The translations under genes were made by a program, and so were the position numbers. 64,000 bases of DNA. Origin: Streptomyces lydicus. GTDB lineage: Bacteria; Actinomycetota; Actinomycetes; Streptomycetales; Streptomycetaceae. The notes beneath the pieces were generated by a model that was not told the origin of the DNA, ran no database searches, and was given only the letters and a program-made list of their open reading frames with translations. The stretch is taken from NCBI RefSeq assembly GCF_000717345.1, contig NZ_JNZA01000018.1, positions 81,989 through 145,988 of the forward strand, given 5' to 3'. Shown here piece by piece: positions 8,602-18,706 of the stretch. Numbering within the stretch: the first letter of the stretch is position 1; each line of letters starts with the position of its first letter.

Positions 8602-10001
8602 GCGGAGCCGGAATCCTTCGCTGGGAGGGGAGCCGCCGCCGCGGTGGGCGGCGGGGTGAGCGGAAGCTGTGCGGCGACCCGGAAGCCGCCGTCGGGCAGC
8701 GGCCCGGTGTCGAGTGTGCCGTCCACCAGCCGCACCCGTTCCCGCATGCCGATCAGACCGTGACCGGTGCCGGTGGTCTCCAGCGGCGCGGAGGGCGCGG
8801 GCGGTGCGGAGTTGACGACCAGCACCGTCAGCCGGGAGCCGTCCGCCGCCGTCGTCACCGACACCCGGGTGTGTGCGCCCGGGGCGTGCCGCACCACGTT
8901 GGCCAGCGCCTCCTGAACGATGCGGTACGCGGACAGATCCACCGCCGGTTCGAGCGCGACGGGATCTTCGGGCAGCACCAACTCCACCGGCACACCGGCC
9001 CGTACGGTCCCCTCGACGAGCTTGGGCAGCATGCCGATACCGGGCTGCGGCGCCTTCTCCGGGCCGCCTTGCCGCTCCGTCTCCTCGCTGCGCAGCACCC
9101 CGAGCAGCCGGCGCATCTCGGCCAGCGACTCGCGCGCGGTCGCCGCGATCGACCCGAACTCCTCCTGCGCCTCCTGAGGGAGCCCGCCGATGCGGTACGG
9201 GGCGCTGTCCGCCTGGACCGTGATCACCGACATGTGGTGGGCGACGACGTCGTGCAGCTCGCGGGCGATGCGGGTGCGCTCCTCCAGCAGCGTCCGGCGG
9301 GCCCGTTCGGCCTCGCTGATGGTCTCCTGCTCGATCAACTTCCGCTGGGCGTCGCCGCGTTCCCGCAGCGTGGCGCCCATCATGAGCACCACACCGGAGA
9401 GCACGAACAGCAGCACCCAGGTGCTCTGACTGCCGTCGGGCGTGCTCATTTCGGAGAGAATCCCCGTCACGCCGGTCGTCAGCCAGACGGCTATCAGGGT
9501 GCGGCGGCGCTCGCGCAGGGACAGCGCCAGCATCAGCGCCAGATAGCCGACGATCGCCGTGGGCGGCCAGGGCCAGGCGCGGCCCGCGACGCCGTCGACA
9601 CCGGTCAGCACCAGCGCGCCCACGACGTCCGCGGCGAAGATCACCCACCAGGCTTGCAGCGGACGGGTCACCGCGAGCAGCAGCGGTACGGTCTGCGCGG
9701 TCGACAGCGCACCGGCCAGCCCGCCGTTCACGCCGTAGTCGTTGCCGAGGACGTTGATGCCCGACGGCAGCAGGGACACCGCGAACACGAAGGCCACGAC
9801 GTACGGCAGACGGCGCAGCCAGGGGTTCTGGACGCTGCCGAAGAGCGGGGTGCCGGGTTCGGTCGGGGTACCGAGCTCCACGGCGAGGACACGCAGCGCC
9901 TGCCGTGCGGCCCGCAGCGCCCTCGCGCGGGCCGCCCCGGGCCCGGTGCCGCGGCCCGGCTCGGCCGGCTGGTGGGCGGGGGTGGAAGTGGGTCCGTTCA
10001 T
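8598..10001 (-). CDS. Sensor histidine kinase (HisKA_3 type)
   Basis: A 467-residue kinase with about six membrane-spanning segments in the N-terminal half and almost no extracytoplasmic domain, so it probably senses within or at the membrane. The dimerisation/phospho-acceptor motif is RIARELHDVVAHHMSVI. The ATPase domain has an N box in LANVVRHA and a G box in GHGLIGMRERV. The start is ATG 10001 (MNGPTSTPAHQP); upstream in-frame starts would cover the promoter. An inverted CATACC...GGTATG pair at 10041-10079 in the promoter region could be an autoregulatory site, which is speculative. Confidence 0.93.
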   Translation of the reverse strand: MNGPTSTPAHQPAEPGRGTGPGAARARALRAARQALRVLAVELGTPTEPGTPLFGSVQNPWLRRLPYVVAFVFAVSLLPSGINVLGNDYGVNGGLAGALSTAQTVPLLLAVTRPLQAWWVIFAADVVGALVLTGVDGVAGRAWPWPPTAIVGYLALMLALSLRERRRTLIAVWLTTGVTGILSEMSTPDGSQSTWVLLFVLSGVVLMMGATLRERGDAQRKLIEQETISEAERARRTLLEERTRIARELHDVVAHHMSVITVQADSAPYRIGGLPQEAQEEFGSIAATARESLAEMRRLLGVLRSEETERQGGPEKAPQPGIGMLPKLVEGTVRAGVPVELVLPEDPVALEPAVDLSAYRIVQEALANVVRHAPGAHTRVSVTTAADGSRLTVLVVNSAPPAPSAPLETTGTGHGLIGMRERVRLVDGTLDTGPLPDGGFRVAAQLPLTPPPTAAAAPLPAKDSGSA

Positions 10002-10101
10002 CGCGCCGTCAATGTAAGCGGACCCGGGCCGCGGGAGCGTCATACCTGGGTCCCGCCTTGCACCCCGTACCACGGTATGAGTCCCGGTCCGGTGGTTCGC
10101 C

Positions 10102-10980
10102 CTAGAGCTCCGCCAGCAGGTCGGCCTTCTTGGCGCTGAACTCGGCGTCCGTCAGCAGCCCCGCGCCGTGCAGCTCGCCGAGGTGCCGTATGCGGTCCGC
10201 GATGTCCGCCGGGTCCCGGCGGGCGTCCCCGGTGCGGCGGCACACCGGCTCGCCGTCCGGCGTCTCCTCCGACTCGGCGGCGCGGACGGCCTGCAGCACC
10301 GCGGCCGCGAACGGCAGCGACTCGTGGACCGGGCCGTACCCGGGACCGAAGACGACGGCGGCGGGATCCTGGTCCGCGGCGCCCGTCTCCGGCTCGCGGG
10401 CGCCGCGTTCCAGCAGCCGCAGATGGCCCTTGACGATCTCCGGGGACCGCCACTCGACCCCGGCCAGCTCGCCGACCGCGAAGGTCTGGTCGCCGCGCTT
10501 CCACTTCGCCGACGAGGCGCCCGTCCAGAACCAGCGGAAGGCCACCGACCGGCCGTCGAAGGACGCCTTGCCGTCGTACGCCTTGAAGTGCAGCGGAGGC
10601 TCCGGGGCGGCCACCAGATGGCGGTCGGCGGGCTCCTTCGCGGCGGGGCCGAGCGCGCTGCGCAGTTCCTCGGCGTAGTACCCGGCCAGCGTCTCGCGTT
10701 CGGCCGGCAGCACCAGACGGTAGGGGTCGACATCCTCCTTGAGCTGCCCGTCCGCCGCCTCCATCAGGGGGTCGGCGCCGGGCCGGGGCACGGCGTGCAG
10801 CACCACCGTGCCGCGTCTGCCCCCGGACACCTCGACAGCGCTCAGCGCCTCGTACGGGATGCGTCGCTCGCCGAGCGCCTGGAACAGCTTCGGCCTGCGG
10901 ATCCCCCGTTCGAAGCGGATGAGTACGGAGTCCGTGTCGAACTCCCAGACGGCGTGAAAACCGGCCAGCACATCACCCAT
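10102..10980 (-). CDS. DUF4429 domain protein with C-terminal SHOCT motif
   Basis: About 292 residues. Two DUF4429 repeats (around residues 10-95 and 135-215) have a PH-like pattern, each with WxF and a later RLVLP or LLERG strand. The last 30 residues (IADRIRHLGELHGAGLLTDAEFSAKKADLL) are a short SHOCT oligomerisation helix, shown here for its pattern only: LGELHGAGLLTDAEF. Function is unknown. It starts MGDVLAGFHAVWEF at ATG 10980; an ATG at 10989 is also in frame. Neither has a good ribosome site. Confidence 0.85.
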   Translation of the reverse strand: MGDVLAGFHAVWEFDTDSVLIRFERGIRRPKLFQALGERRIPYEALSAVEVSGGRRGTVVLHAVPRPGADPLMEAADGQLKEDVDPYRLVLPAERETLAGYYAEELRSALGPAAKEPADRHLVAAPEPPLHFKAYDGKASFDGRSVAFRWFWTGASSAKWKRGDQTFAVGELAGVEWRSPEIVKGHLRLLERGAREPETGAADQDPAAVVFGPGYGPVHESLPFAAAVLQAVRAAESEETPDGEPVCRRTGDARRDPADIADRIRHLGELHGAGLLTDAEFSAKKADLLAEL

Positions 10981-11194
10981 GTGGCTCATCGTATGCGGGC
11001 GGTTGCCCGCCCGTCCCCCTTCCGGACACCTGGAAGGCGCCCCGCCGGAGCCGCGTGCGCAACGAGCTCCCCGGCCGGGCGCTCCGTCCTTTGCACCGTG
11101 GACGCGCGCTCCACCGGACGTGGTTCCCGCGGGCCCGGCCCGTCCCCGGGCGCCGGGCCGGGCCCGCGGGAAGCGGCGCGGTGGCGGAGCGGCC

Positions 11195-12409
11195 TCAGGC
11201 CGTCGCCGCGCTGCAGTGCGGATCGGCGGAGGCGCACTCCACCGAGCCGGTCGCGCCCACCCCGACCAGCGCGAAGTTGTGCAGGCTGCGGGTGCCGGGC
11301 GCGAAGTAGCCGGCGTGCCCGACGGCACCGTCGGCGGACAGGATCCGGGAGCCGAAGGACGGATCGACCGGGTCGGCGCCGTGGCCGAGCCCGCCGACCT
11401 CCAGGTACGGCACATCCTGGATCCAGTCGTCGGAGTCCCGCATCGCCCACACCCGGGCGCGGGTGCCGAGCCCGGCGAGGCTGTCGGCCCGCATGCCGGG
11501 GCTGCCCGCCACCGCGATGTCCCCCACGTTGGACGGCAGCGCACGGGCGGCGACGCCGCACACCACGGACCCGTAGCTGTGGCAGAACAGCGAGACGGAG
11601 TCGGCGGACGGCAGCGAGTTCACCAGGGCGCGCAGCCGGACCGCGCCGGCCTCGGCAAGCTGCCCGGTGGCGGCCTGGACGCCCAGTCCGGCCGGCGAGG
11701 TGTAGTCGGCCCAGGCGATCACGGCGGTGCGGGTGCCCGGGCCGGCCTGCCGCTCGGCGTCGTAGAGGGAACGCGCCATGCCGACGGGGGCGGTGGTCGC
11801 CCGCGCGGTGCGCTCGAAGGTCGAGAGGTTGGTGTCCACGCCGGGCACCACGACCGAGACCCGCTTCGCCGCCGGGAGGTCGCCGAAGACCTCCGCGGCC
11901 CGGCCGCCGCCGGCCGGGTCGAAGGCCAGGATCTGCCGGCCCGGAGCCATCATCGACTCCAGGCGGTGCATCAGCCGGCCCGCCTCCTGGCGGCCGACGG
12001 GCGTGAGCCGGTGGTCGGTCATCCGCCGTTTCTCGACGGCGCGGGCGTCGTCGATCGCCATCCGGTTGGCGCGGTAACGGAGTTGGACGGGTGCACCGCC
12101 CATGTTGCCGACGGCCAGCGGAAAGCGGTCGGCGAGCTGCTGGCTCTCGGCCCGGCTGAGGGGGGCGAAGAAGGCCCGGATCGCGGCCGGCCCGGAGTTG
12201 GGGTCGGGCAGCGGGCGACCGAGGAAGGTGGCGTGCTTCCACGCGGCCTTGGCGGTGGCCAGGGGGTTGGCGTCGTCCTTGCTGCCTCTGATGGCGGTCC
12301 ATCCGGTCATGGCAAGCATCACGAACACCACCACCAGGGCGAGTGCGGCGCGCCAGGCGGTGGACTGAAGGAAACCGGAGGAGGGGCCGAGGCCCGGGAA
12401 GGAAGTCAC
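11195..12409 (-). CDS. Membrane-anchored alpha/beta hydrolase (DUF1023), paralogue of 6578-7744
   Basis: About 404 residues. One transmembrane helix (about residues 20-38, ALALVVVFVMLAM) is followed by an extracellular DUF1023 domain with the nucleophile in CHSYGS and a late GLGHGADPVDP region. The domain order and both motifs are identical to the hydrolase at 6578-7744. GTG 12409 has AGGGTGG upstream; GTG 12466 would give 19 more residues. The C-terminus carries two cysteines (SVECASADPHC), a possible disulphide that the paralogue lacks. Substrate unknown. Confidence 0.83.
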   Translation of the reverse strand: MTSFPGLGPSSGFLQSTAWRAALALVVVFVMLAMTGWTAIRGSKDDANPLATAKAAWKHATFLGRPLPDPNSGPAAIRAFFAPLSRAESQQLADRFPLAVGNMGGAPVQLRYRANRMAIDDARAVEKRRMTDHRLTPVGRQEAGRLMHRLESMMAPGRQILAFDPAGGGRAAEVFGDLPAAKRVSVVVPGVDTNLSTFERTARATTAPVGMARSLYDAERQAGPGTRTAVIAWADYTSPAGLGVQAATGQLAEAGAVRLRALVNSLPSADSVSLFCHSYGSVVCGVAARALPSNVGDIAVAGSPGMRADSLAGLGTRARVWAMRDSDDWIQDVPYLEVGGLGHGADPVDPSFGSRILSADGAVGHAGYFAPGTRSLHNFALVGVGATGSVECASADPHCSAATA

Positions 12410-12607
12410 CGCGAGCCACCCTAGGAGACGCGACAGGGTGGCTGCTGTGGCCGTGAGTGATATCACGTTTCACGGTGGCCATTTCGACCAAACCGGACAC
12501 CGTTCGTCGAATTCCGGTGCTCAGGCGTGCGGAAGCGGTCTCATGGGGAGATTAATCGGTTGCGCAGCGGCCGCGGGCCGTTACGGCAGGTGGCGAGGGG
12601 CGCCGGG

Positions 12608-13267
12608 TCAGCGGTGCGTGCGCCAGTCGTCGTCGATCGCCGGCGCCATGTGGTCGAGATAGGACTGGGTCAGCTCCCGGATGGACGCCACGCTGCAGTC
12701 CGCGCCCTCGCCCCAGATCTTGCCCGCCACCCGCATGACCCCGCAGAACGCCGCGACCAGCACCCGCGGCCGCGGATCGGCATCGACGTCCAGCCCCTCG
12801 CGCCCCGCGATCAGCCGCGCGATCTGCTCCTCCAGTTCGGAGGACCGGCGCAGGTGGACGGCCATCAACGCGGGTGTGGACTCGATCATTTGGTACGAGC
12901 GCATGTGCAGCTCCACCGGGATCACCGACTCGATGGCGCTGCCGATGTCGTCCCAGGCGACCATCACCGCGCTGCGCAGCGCGGTCAGCGGGGCCTCCGT
13001 CGCGGGCCGCGCGGTCAGCTCCGCCATGAAGCGGGCCTCGACCATCTCCTGGACGGCGAAGGCGACGTCCTCCTTGTTGGCGAAGTACCGGAAGTACGTC
13101 CGCTGGGAGACGTCCACGGCCTCGGCGATCTCGTCGACCGTCGTCGCCTCGTACCCCTGCTCCGTGAAGAGTTCGAGTGCCGCGCGGATCAGGGCGTCGC
13201 GGGTGCGCTGCTTCTTGCGTGCGCGCAGGCCGCCCGCGGGGGCCGTCTGCGGCGTCGGGGTCGCCAT
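12608..13267 (-). CDS. TetR family repressor, probably of the divergent efflux pump
   Basis: A 219-residue regulator. The N-terminal helix-turn-helix (TTVDEIAEAVDVSQRTYFRYF) follows a basic tail; the remainder is the alpha-helical ligand-binding and dimerisation region. It is divergent from the MFS exporter with 115 bases between start codons. That gap contains inverted TGTCAG/CTGACA and TGACAGTT/AACTGTCA repeats, so ligand-released repression of the exporter is the likely arrangement. Confidence 0.92.
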   Translation of the reverse strand: MATPTPQTAPAGGLRARKKQRTRDALIRAALELFTEQGYEATTVDEIAEAVDVSQRTYFRYFANKEDVAFAVQEMVEARFMAELTARPATEAPLTALRSAVMVAWDDIGSAIESVIPVELHMRSYQMIESTPALMAVHLRRSSELEEQIARLIAGREGLDVDADPRPRVLVAAFCGVMRVAGKIWGEGADCSVASIRELTQSYLDHMAPAIDDDWRTHR

Positions 13268-13320
13268 CCTGCGCCGCCTTTCCGTGGTGTTCTCGCTGCT
13301 CAGGTTACCTGTGAGGGAGA

Positions 13321-13376
13321 TGACAGTTACCGACTCATGAATTGCTTTGTCAACTGTCAGTGGCTGACATTAGTGT
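13321..13376 (+). promoter_or_regulatory. Efflux-pump promoter with TetR-type operator
   Basis: TTGTCA (13347-13352) and TAGTGT (13371-13376) are spaced 18 bp apart. Overlapping them are TGTCAG-TGG-CTGACA (13355-13369) and a wider pair TGACAGTT (13321-13328) / AACTGTCA (13352-13359). The -10 box ends 6 bases before the ATG at 13383, so the transcript would start at or next to the start codon. Confidence 0.7.
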
Positions 13377-13382
13377 CGGGGT

Positions 13383-14984
13383 ATGAGTTCTCAGACCCCG
13401 GTCGCCGACGCCGCGCCGGACCTCTCCGTACCGGAGCCCCGCAAGGGGCTGCGAGGCCATCCGTGGCTGACCCTCTTCTCCGTCGCCATCGGCGTCATGA
13501 TGGTCGCCCTGGACGGCACCATCGTCGCCATCGCCAACCCGGCCATCAAGCAGGACCTCGGCGCCTCGCTCGCCGACGTGCAGTGGATCACCAACGGGTA
13601 CATGCTCGCCCTGGCCGTCTCGCTGATCACGGCCGGCAAGCTCGGTGACCGCTTCGGCCACCGCCAGACCTTCCTCATCGGCATCCTCGGCTTCGCCGCC
13701 GCCTCCGGTGCCATCGGCTTCTCGAACGAGGTCGCGCTGGTCGTCGGCTTCCGCGTGCTGCAGGGGCTGTTCGGCGCGCTGCTGATGCCCGCCGCGCTGG
13801 GACTGCTGCGCGCCACCTTCCCCGCCGAGAAGCTCAACATGGCGATCGGCATCTGGGGCATGGTCATCGGCGCCTCGACCGCCGGCGGCCCGATAGTCGG
13901 CGGACTGCTGGTGGAGCACGTCAGCTGGCAGTCCGTGTTCTTCATCAACGTCCCGGTCGGCGTGCTGGCCCTGGTCCTGGGGCTGGTGATCCTCAAGGAC
14001 CACCGCGCGGAGAACGCCCCGCGCTCGTTCGACGTCCCCGGCATCGTGCTGCTCTCCGGCGCGATGTTCTGCCTCATCTGGCCGCTGATCAAGGCGTCGG
14101 AGTGGGGCTGGGGCGACATGAAGACCTGGGGCTTCCTGATCGGCGCCGTGGTCCTCTTCGTCCTGTTCGCCGTCCTGGAGTCCAAGGTCCGTGAACCGCT
14201 CATCCCGCTGCGGATGTTCCGTTCCCTGCCGCTGACCGCCGGCACGGTCCTGATGGTCCTGATGGCTTTCGCCTTCATGGGCGGCCTGTTCTTCGTGACG
14301 TTCTACCTCCAGAACGTGCACGGCATGACCCCCGTCGACAGCGGCCTGCACCTCCTCCCGCTCACCGGCATGATGATCGTCGGCTCCCCGCTCGCCGGGG
14401 CGCTGATCACCAAGCTCGGCCCGCGCATCCCGCTGGTCGGCGGCATGGGCCTGACCGCCGTCGCGATGTACGGCATGTCCGGCCTGGACACGAACAGCAG
14501 CACCGGCCCGATGTCCCTGTGGTTCGCCCTGCTCGGCCTGGGCCTGGCCCCCGTGATGGTCGGCGCCACCGAGGTCATCGTCGGCAACGCCCCGCTGGAG
14601 CTCTCCGGCGTCGCCGGCGGCCTCCAGCAGGCCGCGATGCAGGTCGGCGGCAGCCTCGGTACGGCCGTGCTCGGCGCGGTGATGGCCTCCCGCGTCGACA
14701 ACGAACTCCCCACCAACTGGAAGACGGCCGGGCTCCCGCCGCTCCCGCCCGCGCAGGCGTCCCAGGTGTCCGACGCGGTCTCGGCCGGTATCGCCCCCGT
14801 ACCGAAGGGCACCCCGCCGGAGTTCGCCCAGAAGATCACCGCCGTGGCCCACGACACCTTCGTGTCCGGCATGGGTCTGGCCTTCACGGTCGCCTGCGGC
14901 GTGGCGATCGTCGCGGCCGTCGTCGCGGTCTTCACCAAGCGCGGCGCGAACGCCGAGGCGGGGGCCGGCGTCGGTCACATCTGA
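13383..14984 (+). CDS. MFS multidrug efflux transporter, DHA2 (14-TM, EmrB/QacA) family
   Basis: A 533-residue proton-driven exporter in the cytoplasmic membrane. Motif A is GKLGDRFGHRQTF, and the antiporter motif C resembles GASTAGGPIVGG in the fifth helix. Fourteen hydrophobic helices can be counted. The ATG at 13383 has no Shine-Dalgarno sequence, and the predicted -10 box is immediately upstream, which suggests a leaderless mRNA. Regulation is by the divergent TetR protein. A strong hairpin at 15035-15080 ends the transcript. Substrates are likely amphipathic drugs or an endogenous metabolite. Confidence 0.94.
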   Translation: MSSQTPVADAAPDLSVPEPRKGLRGHPWLTLFSVAIGVMMVALDGTIVAIANPAIKQDLGASLADVQWITNGYMLALAVSLITAGKLGDRFGHRQTFLIGILGFAAASGAIGFSNEVALVVGFRVLQGLFGALLMPAALGLLRATFPAEKLNMAIGIWGMVIGASTAGGPIVGGLLVEHVSWQSVFFINVPVGVLALVLGLVILKDHRAENAPRSFDVPGIVLLSGAMFCLIWPLIKASEWGWGDMKTWGFLIGAVVLFVLFAVLESKVREPLIPLRMFRSLPLTAGTVLMVLMAFAFMGGLFFVTFYLQNVHGMTPVDSGLHLLPLTGMMIVGSPLAGALITKLGPRIPLVGGMGLTAVAMYGMSGLDTNSSTGPMSLWFALLGLGLAPVMVGATEVIVGNAPLELSGVAGGLQQAAMQVGGSLGTAVLGAVMASRVDNELPTNWKTAGLPPLPPAQASQVSDAVSAGIAPVPKGTPPEFAQKITAVAHDTFVSGMGLAFTVACGVAIVAAVVAVFTKRGANAEAGAGVGHI

Positions 14985-15491
14985 CCGCCGTCCGGACCAC
15001 TCCGGCGCCACCGGCGCCCCTTCCGCAGCACCCGGCGCGCGGCCGGCCCGAGGACATGCGTTCCCCGGCCGGCCGCGCGCTGTCGTGTGCGGCCGTCAAC
15101 CCGCCGCCCGGGGCCGCTTTCCTCCCCACCCGCCGTACGCCGTGCGGCAGTTGGCCCCCGGCGACGCGGTGAATCCCTCATCCGGATGAGCCGGCACCGG
15201 GAACCTCCGCCACGACCACGGCCACCGCACCACCGCGCCCGGCGGGCCCACCCCCGCGGTTCCCGGGAGGAACGGTTTCCGCAGCCGTCACCGTGCCCCC
15301 GCCCCGCGTCAACACCGCACCCCGCGCCCCCGCCGGGCGCGCCACCGGTTGTCCACATACCTGATCCGGGTGGCAGCGCCGGCCCGGCCTTGGCAACCGC
15401 GTCCCGCCCTCGCGAAGCTCGATGACGAACCCGCGGCGGGCGCCTCGCCCGCCGCGGCCGGCCCGATCCGTACTCCACGGGGGAGATTCCC
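14985..15491. other. Non-coding gap with terminator and a palindrome
   Basis: No convincing gene. The left end holds the exporter terminator. A 14-bp palindrome CTCATCCGGATGAG lies at 15177-15190. The right end should contain the promoter of the I36-like secreted protein, but I see no clear -35/-10 pair. Confidence 0.5.
15035..15080 (+). terminator. Terminator of the efflux gene
   Basis: A perfect 14-bp stem, GCGCGCGGCCGGCC (15035-15048) with GGCCGGCCGCGCGC (15067-15080), loop of 18 bases, 50 bases after the MFS stop codon. Confidence 0.7.
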
Positions 15492-15902
15492 ATGCGTCTG
15501 CGTCTGCGTACGTCCCGCACCACCGCCGCCCTGACCGGCCTGGCCGCCCTGACCGCCGCCCTGGCCGTTCCGCCCGCCCTCGGCACCCCGGCCGCGCACG
15601 CCGCCGGCCGCTCCGCCACCCCGGGCCCCTGCGCGGCGGGCCAGCTGTGTCTCTGGCCGAAGGCGGACTTCGGCGGGAAGCGGGTGACCTACGAGCTGCC
15701 CGACATCGACATCGAGAGCTGCGTCCCGCTGCCCAAGGGGACCACCGCCGCCGCGCTCGCCAACCGCACCGGGCGGCCGGTCACCACCTACCAGAGCGCG
15801 GAGTGCGCCGAGACCGCCGAGTTCGACACCTACCCGGGCGGCGGCAGCTGGGTGCCCCGGTCCCCGTACCAGGTACGGGCGTTCAAGGTGTGGGAGCGGT
15901 GA
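15492..15902 (+). CDS. Small secreted protein, peptidase inhibitor I36-like
   Basis: A 136-residue exported protein. Residues 1-37 are a Sec signal peptide (RLRLRTSRT start, hydrophobic core, AHA cleavage site). The mature part has four cysteines (CAAGQLCLWPKADFGGK, SCVPLP, SAEC) and the betagamma-crystallin-like pattern CLW...FGG seen in the I36 inhibitor family of Streptomyces. Members inhibit extracellular metalloproteases or are simply annotated by similarity. GGGGGAGA lies 6 bases before ATG 15492. It ends at a very strong bidirectional hairpin. Confidence 0.83.
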   Translation: MRLRLRTSRTTAALTGLAALTAALAVPPALGTPAAHAAGRSATPGPCAAGQLCLWPKADFGGKRVTYELPDIDIESCVPLPKGTTAAALANRTGRPVTTYQSAECAETAEFDTYPGGGSWVPRSPYQVRAFKVWER

Positions 15903-15912
15903 GCCGGGACGG

Positions 15913-15951
15913 CCGAAGCCCCCGGCAGCGGGGGGCTGCCGGGGGCTTCGG
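15913..15951. terminator. Strong bidirectional terminator
   Basis: A perfect 16-bp stem (CCGAAGCCCCCGGCAG with its complement) and 7-base loop between the convergent I36-like gene and aceE. Confidence 0.85.
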
Positions 15952-15973
15952 TCGCGTGTGTCGCGGTGGTGCG

Positions 15974-18706
15974 TCAGGCGTCGCCGCCGGCCTCACCCGC
16001 GTCGGCGGCCGAGACGTCCAGGAGCTGGTAGCGGTCGATCGCCTGCTTCAGCAGGGACCGGTCGACCTTGCCCTCCTTGGCGAGCTCGGTGAGCACGCTC
16101 AGGACGATGGACTGCGCGTCGATGTGGAAGAAGCGACGGGCCGCGCCGCGGGTGTCCGCGAAGCCGAAGCCATCGGCACCCAGCGACTGGTAGGTGCCCG
16201 GCACCCAGCGCGCGATCTGGTCCGGAACGGCACGCATCCAGTCCGAGACCGCGACCGTCGGGCCCTGGGCGCCCTGGAGCTTCTGCGTCACGTACGGGAC
16301 GCGCTGCTCCTCCTCCGGGTGCAGGAGGTTGTGCTCCTCGGCGTCCACCGCCTCCCGGCGCAGCTCGTTCCAGGAGGTCGCCGACCAGACGTCCGCCTTG
16401 ACGTTCCACTCGTCCGCGAGGATCTGCTGGGCCTCGACGGCCCACGGCACGGCGACACCCGAGGCGAGGATCTGGGCGGCGTGCTCGCCCTTCTCGCCGG
16501 GCGCGACGCGGTGCAGACCCTTGAGGATGCCCTCGACGTCGACGTCGGCCGGCTCCGCGGGGTGCAGGATCGGCTCGTTGTAGACCGTGAGGTAGTAGAA
16601 GATGTCCTCGGCGTTCTCGCCGTACATCCGGCGCAGACCGTCCTTGACGATGTGCGCGATCTCGTAGCCGTAGGCCGGGTCGTAGGCGACACAGGCCGGG
16701 TTGGTCGAGGCCAGCAGCTGGGAGTGGCCGTCGGCGTGCTGGAGGCCCTCACCGGTCAGCGTCGTACGGCCGGCGGTGGCGCCGAGCACGAAGCCTCGCG
16801 CGAGCTGGTCGGCCATCTGCCAGAACTGGTCACCGGTGCGCTGGAACCCGAACATCGAGTAGAAGACGTAGACCGGGATCAGCGGCTCGCCGTGCGTGGC
16901 GTAGGCGGAGCCCGCCGCGATCAGCGAGGCGGTGCAGCCGGCCTCGGTGATGCCGTCGTGCAGCATCTGGCCGGTCGGCGACTCCTTGTAGGCCAGGAGC
17001 AGCTCGCGGTCGACGGACTCGTACTGCTGGCCCAGCGGGTTGTAGATCTTGGCCGACGGGAAGAACGCGTCCATGCCGAAGGTGCGGTACTCGTCGGGGG
17101 CGATCGGCACGAAGCGCTTGCCGATCTCCTTGTCCCGCATGAGGTCCTTCAGCACCCGGACGAACGCCATGGTCGTGGCGATCTTCTGCTGGCCCGAGCC
17201 CTTCTTGGCACCCGCGTACGCCTTGTCGTCCGGCAGTGCCAGCGGCTTGGCGCGCACGACGCGGGTGGGCACATAGCCGCCCAGCGACTTGCGCCGGTCG
17301 TGCATGTACTGGATCTCTTCGGAGTCGCGGCCCGGGTGGTAGTACGGCGGCAGGCCGTCCTCCAGCTCCTTGTCCGGGATCGGCAGGTGCAGCCGGTCAC
17401 GGAAGCCCTTGAGGTCCTGGACGGTCAGCTTCTTCATCTGGTGGGTCGCGTTGCGGCCCTCGAAGTTCGGACCGAGCGTCCAGCCCTTGACGGTCTGCGC
17501 GAGGATCACCGTCGGCTGGCCCTTGTGGGCCTTGGCCGCCGCGTACGCCGCGTAGATCTTCTTGTGGTCGTGACCGCCGCGGCCCAGGTGCAGGATCTGG
17601 TCGTCGGTCATGTTCTCGACCATCGCCCGCAGGCGGTGGTCGTCACCGAAGAAGTGCTCACGGATGTACGCGCCGGTCTCGGTGGCGTACGTCTGGAACT
17701 GGCCGTCGGGGGTGGTGTTCAGCTTGTTGACCAGGATGCCGTCGCGGTCCTGCGCGAGCAGCGGGTCCCAGCTGCGGTCCCACACGAGCTTGATGACGTT
17801 CCAGCCGGCGCCGCGGAACTGCGACTCCAGCTCCTGCATGATCTTGCCGTTGCCGCGGACCGGGCCGTCCAGGCGCTGCAGGTTGCAGTTGACGACGAAG
17901 GTCAGGTTGTCCAGGCCCTCACGGGCGGCGATGGACAGCTGGCCGAGCGACTCCGGCTCGTCCATCTCGCCGTCGCCGAGGTAGGCCCACACGTGCGACT
18001 TGGAGGTGTCGGCGATGCCGCGCGCCTCCATGTAGCGGTTCATCCGGGCCTGGTAGATCGCGCCGAGCGGACCGAGGCCCATCGAGACGGTCGGGAACTC
18101 CCAGAAGTCCGGCATCAGCCGCGGGTGCGGGTAGCTGGACAGGCCGTTGGGGGCCTTGGACTTCTCCTGGCGGAAGGCGTCGAGCTGCGGCTCACTCAGT
18201 CGGTCGAGGAGGAACGCGCGGGCGTAGACACCGGGCGACGCGTGGCCCTGGAAGAAGATCTGGTCGCCGCCGTCGCCCTCGTCCTTGCCCCGGAAGAAGT
18301 GGTTGAAGCCCACGTCGTAGAGGGAGGCCGAGGAGGCGAAGGTGGCGATGTGGCCGCCGACACCGATGCCCGGACGCTGGGCGCGGGACACCATGACGGC
18401 GGCGTTCCACCGGGTCGCGTTGAGGACCTTGCGCTCGATCTCCTCGTTGCCGGGGAAGAACGGCTCGTCCTTGGTCGCGATGGTGTTGACGTAGTCCGTG
18501 CTGCGCATCTCGGGCACGGCCACACGCCTCTCCCGGGCGCGCTCGATCAGCCGCAGCATGAGATAGCGGGCACGTTCCCGGCCTCGCTCGTCAACAGCCG
18601 CGTCGAGCGAGTCGAGCCATTCCTGGGTCTCTTCGGGATCGAAGTCCGGGACCTGGCTGGGAAGGCCGCCAATGATGATCGGGTTTCGATCGGATCCGGA
18701 AGCCAC
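15974..18706 (-). CDS. aceE: Pyruvate dehydrogenase E1 component, homodimeric type
   Basis: A 910-residue thiamine-diphosphate enzyme that decarboxylates pyruvate and passes the acetyl group to the E2 lipoyl domain, linking glycolysis to the TCA cycle. The ThDP motif begins [12 protein letters not shown] and ends [11 protein letters not shown]. The length and the start [19 protein letters not shown] are typical of actinobacterial AceE. It is transcribed alone, with a 520-base gap to the divergent DUF3052 gene. Confident. Confidence 0.98.
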   Translation of the reverse strand: MASGSDRNPIIIGGLPSQVPDFDPEETQEWLDSLDAAVDERGRERARYLMLRLIERARERRVAVPEMRSTDYVNTIATKDEPFFPGNEEIERKVLNATRWNAAVMVSRAQRPGIGVGGHIATFASSASLYDVGFNHFFRGKDEGDGGDQIFFQGHASPGVYARAFLLDRLSEPQLDAFRQEKSKAPNGLSSYPHPRLMPDFWEFPTVSMGLGPLGAIYQARMNRYMEARGIADTSKSHVWAYLGDGEMDEPESLGQLSIAAREGLDNLTFVVNCNLQRLDGPVRGNGKIMQELESQFRGAGWNVIKLVWDRSWDPLLAQDRDGILVNKLNTTPDGQFQTYATETGAYIREHFFGDDHRLRAMVENMTDDQILHLGRGGHDHKKIYAAYAAAKAHKGQPTVILAQTVKGWTLGPNFEGRNATHQMKKLTVQDLKGFRDRLHLPIPDKELEDGLPPYYHPGRDSEEIQYMHDRRKSLGGYVPTRVVRAKPLALPDDKAYAGAKKGSGQQKIATTMAFVRVLKDLMRDKEIGKRFVPIAPDEYRTFGMDAFFPSAKIYNPLGQQYESVDRELLLAYKESPTGQMLHDGITEAGCTASLIAAGSAYATHGEPLIPVYVFYSMFGFQRTGDQFWQMADQLARGFVLGATAGRTTLTGEGLQHADGHSQLLASTNPACVAYDPAYGYEIAHIVKDGLRRMYGENAEDIFYYLTVYNEPILHPAEPADVDVEGILKGLHRVAPGEKGEHAAQILASGVAVPWAVEAQQILADEWNVKADVWSATSWNELRREAVDAEEHNLLHPEEEQRVPYVTQKLQGAQGPTVAVSDWMRAVPDQIARWVPGTYQSLGADGFGFADTRGAARRFFHIDAQSIVLSVLTELAKEGKVDRSLLKQAIDRYQLLDVSAADAGEAGGDA

